A DNA stretch of 8,382 nucleotides. Origin: an uncultured Rhodospirillaceae bacterium. GTDB lineage: Bacteria > Pseudomonadota > Alphaproteobacteria > Thalassobaculales > Thalassobaculaceae. Below, in pieces: positions 6,002-8,382 of the stretch. Position numbers and translations under genes: made by a program. Within the stretch, counting starts at the first letter, position 1, and every line of letters starts with the position of its first letter. Location of the stretch: the NCBI GenBank assembly GCA_937891725.1, contig CALAHL010000695.1, forward strand, positions 1 to 8,382. The letters are read 5' to 3'. The notes beneath the pieces are model-generated. The model made no database searches. It saw only the letters and a program-made list of their open reading frames with translations, and was not told where the DNA came from.

Positions 6002-6017
6002 GTGTCGATCTCGACAC
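6002..6017. promoter_or_regulatory. Inverted repeat in the yraN/lpoA-like divergent promoter region
   Basis: GTGTCGA-TC-TCGACAC has perfect 7-bp arms with a two-base spacer. It is centred about 33 bases upstream of the yraN start and about 98 bases upstream of the lpoA-like start, a fitting place for an operator acting on yraN or on both genes. The rest of the 131-base interval (5977-6107) shows no convincing -35/-10 pair; TTGTTT (6051-6056) with GATTTA (6073-6078) is only a weak candidate for the rightward gene. Confidence 0.45.
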
Positions 6018-6107
6018 AGGCGCGCGCAAAGGCGTTCGACGGTGCGGCCTTTGTTTACTTGTGCGCAGGGCTGATTTAGCGTCCACGCGGTTGCTCTGGA
6101 GGATTGC

Positions 6108-7373
6108 ATGCCCGGTTCCGTCTCGTTCGATTTCGCCCGCTCCAAAAGGGTAGCGCCTGCCGTCCGAGCCCTTGGACTGGCCGCCGGTATGATAGTGCTC
6201 GCCGCATGCGCGCAAAATACCGTTTCCGTGAACAGCCAGGCCGTGCCCGATGTGATCCCCCCGACGTCAACCGGCGCGCAAGCGCCGGCGACCCAACCGT
6301 TCGTCGCTCCGTCCGGACCCGAGGGCCTGGTGATCGATGCGGATACCGTGCGGGTGGCCCTGTTGGTGCCGCTGAGCGGCCGGGCGTCCTCGGTCGGCTC
6401 CGCCCTTCGGAACGCCGCCGAAATGGCGCTGTTCGATGTGGCGGACGACCGGTTCGCGTTGGCCATTCACGACACCCAATCGACCGGACCCGGTGCCGTC
6501 GCCGCCGCCCGTAGGGCGATCGCAGACGGGGCGCAGCTGATTCTCGGCCCGCTGTTCGGCGGTTCCACCGGTGAAGTCGGCGCGCTGGCGCGGGCGTCCG
6601 GGATCCCGGTTCTCAGCTTCTCCAACAACATTGCGGTCGCCAGCAACGGGGTCTGGGTGTTCGGGCTGCTGCCCGCGGATCAGGTCCGCCGGGTGGTGAG
6701 CTATACGGCGGCGACCGGGGTGCGCGACTTCGGCGCGATCCTGCCGCAGACCGCTTATGGCGATGCGGTTCGGGCCGCGCTGCTGGACGCGACCGCCGTG
6801 GCCGGATTGCCGCCCCCGCGGATCGCCACCTATTCGGCCTCCGCTGAGACCACCGAGCTTGCGCAGATCGTCAAGAGCTTTGCCTCGGGCTATCGGCCCG
6901 GTGCGGTGCTGATCCCCGATGGTGGGGCGGCACTCCGGAGCATCGCGCCGCTCCTGGCGTTCTATGACATCGCACCGGAGAGCACCCATTATCTGGGCTC
7001 CGCACTCTGGTCTGACCCGACGATCGGCCAGGAAACCACCCTGGTCGGTGGCTGGTTCGCCGCCCCGTCTCCTGTTGTCCGGCAGGATTTCCAGGATCGC
7101 TATCGGGGCCTGTTCGGCGAGGTGCCGCCGGGCCTGGCGTCGCTCGGCTATGACGCCGTTTCGATGGCGGCGGTGCTGGCGCGCCAGCCGGGTGGTCCGG
7201 CGTTCGACGCCGTCAGCATGACCCAACCCAGCGGGTTCCTGGGGGCCGACGGGGTCTTCCGGTTGCTGCCCGATGGCGGAAACCAGCGGGGTCTGGCGAT
7301 TCTGCGGGTCACGAACGACGGTTTCGTGGTCGAGGACCCGGCCCCGCAAAGCTTCGAGCTGCTGATCAACTGA
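6108..7373 (+). CDS. LpoA-like periplasmic lipoprotein (penicillin-binding protein activator family)
   Basis: The 421-residue product has a positively charged N-terminus, a hydrophobic core (about 20-31) and a lipobox LAAC with the lipidated Cys at 34. A Pro/Ala/Thr-rich linker (about 45-72) leads to a type I periplasmic-binding-protein fold (about 80-421). Signatures include VRVALLVPLSG (81-91), LILGPLFGGSTGEV (144-157), GIPVLSFSNN (165-174) and SLGYDAVSMAAVL (345-357). In E. coli, LpoA uses a C-terminal domain of this fold plus an N-terminal TPR domain to activate PBP1A during peptidoglycan synthesis. The TPR domain is absent here, so the activator role is inferred from fold and context. 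An alternative is a ligand-binding protein of the Leu/Ile/Val type, but lipidation, the lack of transporter genes and proximity to yraN and the BON lipoprotein favour the envelope role. GGAGGA ends 4 bases before the ATG. Confidence 0.88.
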   Translation: MPGSVSFDFARSKRVAPAVRALGLAAGMIVLAACAQNTVSVNSQAVPDVIPPTSTGAQAPATQPFVAPSGPEGLVIDADTVRVALLVPLSGRASSVGSALRNAAEMALFDVADDRFALAIHDTQSTGPGAVAAARRAIADGAQLILGPLFGGSTGEVGALARASGIPVLSFSNNIAVASNGVWVFGLLPADQVRRVVSYTAATGVRDFGAILPQTAYGDAVRAALLDATAVAGLPPPRIATYSASAETTELAQIVKSFASGYRPGAVLIPDGGAALRSIAPLLAFYDIAPESTHYLGSALWSDPTIGQETTLVGGWFAAPSPVVRQDFQDRYRGLFGEVPPGLASLGYDAVSMAAVLARQPGGPAFDAVSMTQPSGFLGADGVFRLLPDGGNQRGLAILRVTNDGFVVEDPAPQSFELLIN

Positions 7374-7420
7374 CCGGCCTTGGCGAAGCTCTTCCGGCTA
7401 CCGCAGCAGATGGCCGGTCA
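7371..7420. terminator. Inverted repeat spanning the convergent lpoA-like/hemW ends
   Basis: TGACCGGCC (7371-7379), which begins with the lpoA-like stop codon, is perfectly complementary to GGCCGGTCA (7412-7420), inside the last codons of hemW. The arms are 9 bp and the loop 32 bases. The genes converge with only 24 bases between stop codons, so this could be a shared bidirectional 3' structure. There is no T tract in either direction and the loop is long, so termination by this structure alone is uncertain. Confidence 0.35.
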
Positions 7421-8382
7421 CCGCGTCTAGCCGGAGGCGGCCGTCATCGGTCGCGCGGAGCCCGTCGTCATCCAGGAGAAGAAAGCCTTCGTCGATCAGA
7501 TCGCCCAGCCGGTCCGCAGCGAACAGGGTCTCGGGCTCCGCGTCGAACAGGGCCCGCCAGCGGTCGCGGCTCAGCCCGCCGGTGGTGCGCAGACCCATCA
7601 TCGTGGCCTCGGTCAGCATCTCGTCACGGCTGACCGGAAGGTCGTCGACCAGCGCGTGGCCGTCCCGCTCCACCCGGTCGAGCCAGATCGAGGGTGCTCG
7701 ATGGGTTCGGGTCGCGGTCTTGGCCAACAACCCATTGGAATTCCGGGTCGAAAGCCGCCCATGCGCGCCGGGTCCAATGCCCAGGTAGTCCCCGTAGTGC
7801 CAGTACAGAAGGTTATGCCGGCAGGCGTGTCCGGGCCTTGCATGGTTGGACACTTCATAGGTCGCCAGGCCCAACTCCATCAGGGTGTCGCGGGTCGCCT
7901 CATAGAGGGTGGCGGCGGTGTCATCGTCCGGCAGGGTGAAAGCCCCGCGGGCATGCAGGGCGTGGAACGGCGTGGTGGGCTCGATCGTCAGGTGGTAGAT
8001 CGACAGATGGTCGGTGCCGAGCGCCACCGCGCGCTGCAACTCCGCCAGCCAGTCATCCAGGTCCTGGTCCGGGCGGGCGGTGATCAGGTCAAATGATACG
8101 TTATCGAAACAATCTCGCGCAACTTCGATCGCGGCGATCGCCTCGGCGGCCGAATGGGTGCGTCCGAGGAATTTCAGGTCGGGGTCGTTCAGCGCTTGAA
8201 TGCCGAGGGAAATCCGATTGATTCCAGCGGCTTGGAAGCGGTCGAGCTTGCCCGCTTCGACCGATGTCGGGTTCGCTTCGAGGGAGATTTCAATATTATT
8301 GTTAAATCGAAACAATGACTGCGCACGACCGATTACGGCCGCCACGGTGTCTGGCTCCATCAGCGATGGGGTGCCGCCGCCG
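7398..8382 (-). CDS. hemW: HemW, heme chaperone of the radical SAM family (5' end outside window)
   Basis: HemW (formerly taken for an oxygen-independent coproporphyrinogen III oxidase) is a radical SAM-family protein that binds heme and is thought to deliver it to respiratory enzymes. The visible part is about 327 codons and is open through the right edge. It starts with GGGTPSLMEP, the SAM-contacting GGGTP motif, which normally sits some 60-70 residues after the N-terminus, so the CxxxCxxC iron-sulfur motif lies beyond the window. The ATG at 8360 is therefore internal and not the start. Other family signatures are EANPTSVEAGKL, RISLGIQALNDPDLKFLGR, HLSIYHLTIEPTTPF, YEVSNHARPGHACRHNLLYW and YLGIGPGAHG. 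A HemN_C-type winged-helix region forms the C-terminus. It converges with the lpoA-like gene. Confidence 0.95.
   Translation of the reverse strand, partial: GGGTPSLMEPDTVAAVIGRAQSLFRFNNNIEISLEANPTSVEAGKLDRFQAAGINRISLGIQALNDPDLKFLGRTHSAAEAIAAIEVARDCFDNVSFDLITARPDQDLDDWLAELQRAVALGTDHLSIYHLTIEPTTPFHALHARGAFTLPDDDTAATLYEATRDTLMELGLATYEVSNHARPGHACRHNLLYWHYGDYLGIGPGAHGRLSTRNSNGLLAKTATRTHRAPSIWLDRVERDGHALVDDLPVSRDEMLTEATMMGLRTTGGLSRDRWRALFDAEPETLFAADRLGDLIDEGFLLLDDDGLRATDDGRLRLDAVTGHLLR

Noticed and set aside
6267..7349. 360-codon minus-strand open frame antisense to the LpoA-like gene
   Set aside because: Arg/Gly/Gln-rich product typical of antisense GC-rich DNA; the plus frame has a lipobox, ribosome binding site and a known fold.
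8103..8316. An 11-base sequence (ATCGAAACAAT) present twice in hemW within AT-rich codon patches; a similar AT-rich patch in the SirB1-family gene near 4149-4172
   Set aside because: The two hemW copies are read in different frames and the encoded residues fit the proteins; most likely chance and local codon choice.

Overview
The window is GC-rich chromosomal DNA with the codon use and gene content of an alphaproteobacterium, most likely a Rhodospirillales-type lineage. That placement is inferred from protein flavour (GshB, HIT, YraN, HemW, an LpoA-like lipoprotein) and from linkage of yraN, gshB and comM. It is not a species call. Most of the window is ordinary core genome. Two stretches stand out as unlike the rest: the extreme left end, and the AT-rich intergenic region around 2189-2416.

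Left end (1-1001): comM (the YifB/Mg-chelatase-like AAA+ helicase gene) runs leftward from 933. It breaks off inside the ATPase domain, just after its Val-Gly-Gly-Gly motif, at about base 71. The 71 bases beyond the break are about 23% GC (16 of 71), against strongly GC-rich flanking DNA. They carry a 12-base sequence twice, 20 bases apart, and the outer copy ends at the break. This looks like the end of an inserted element whose body lies outside the window. comM is a known insertion target for AbaR/Tn6022-type and other Tn7-like islands.

Minus-strand gene series (5976 down to 61): yraN, a two-BON-domain lipoprotein, a SirB1-family protein (ATGA overlap with the lipoprotein), gshB, a HIT-family nucleotide hydrolase, a pentapeptide-repeat protein and the broken comM. 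yraN to HIT could be one or two transcription units. The pentapeptide gene sits behind its own AT-rich leader, which holds a TTGACA-type promoter, a hairpin followed by a T tract, a perfect DnaA box and several palindromes.

Right part (5977-8382): a plus-strand gene for an LpoA-like periplasmic lipoprotein (penicillin-binding protein activator family) diverges from yraN. It converges on hemW (heme chaperone, radical SAM family), whose 5' end lies beyond the right edge. The lpoA-like/yraN/BON-lipoprotein grouping resembles the E. coli yraLMNP region (rsmI, lpoA, yraN, diaA, dolP) and points to cell-envelope work. rsmI and diaA are not in their expected places.

No tRNA, rRNA, CRISPR array or intact transposase gene was seen.
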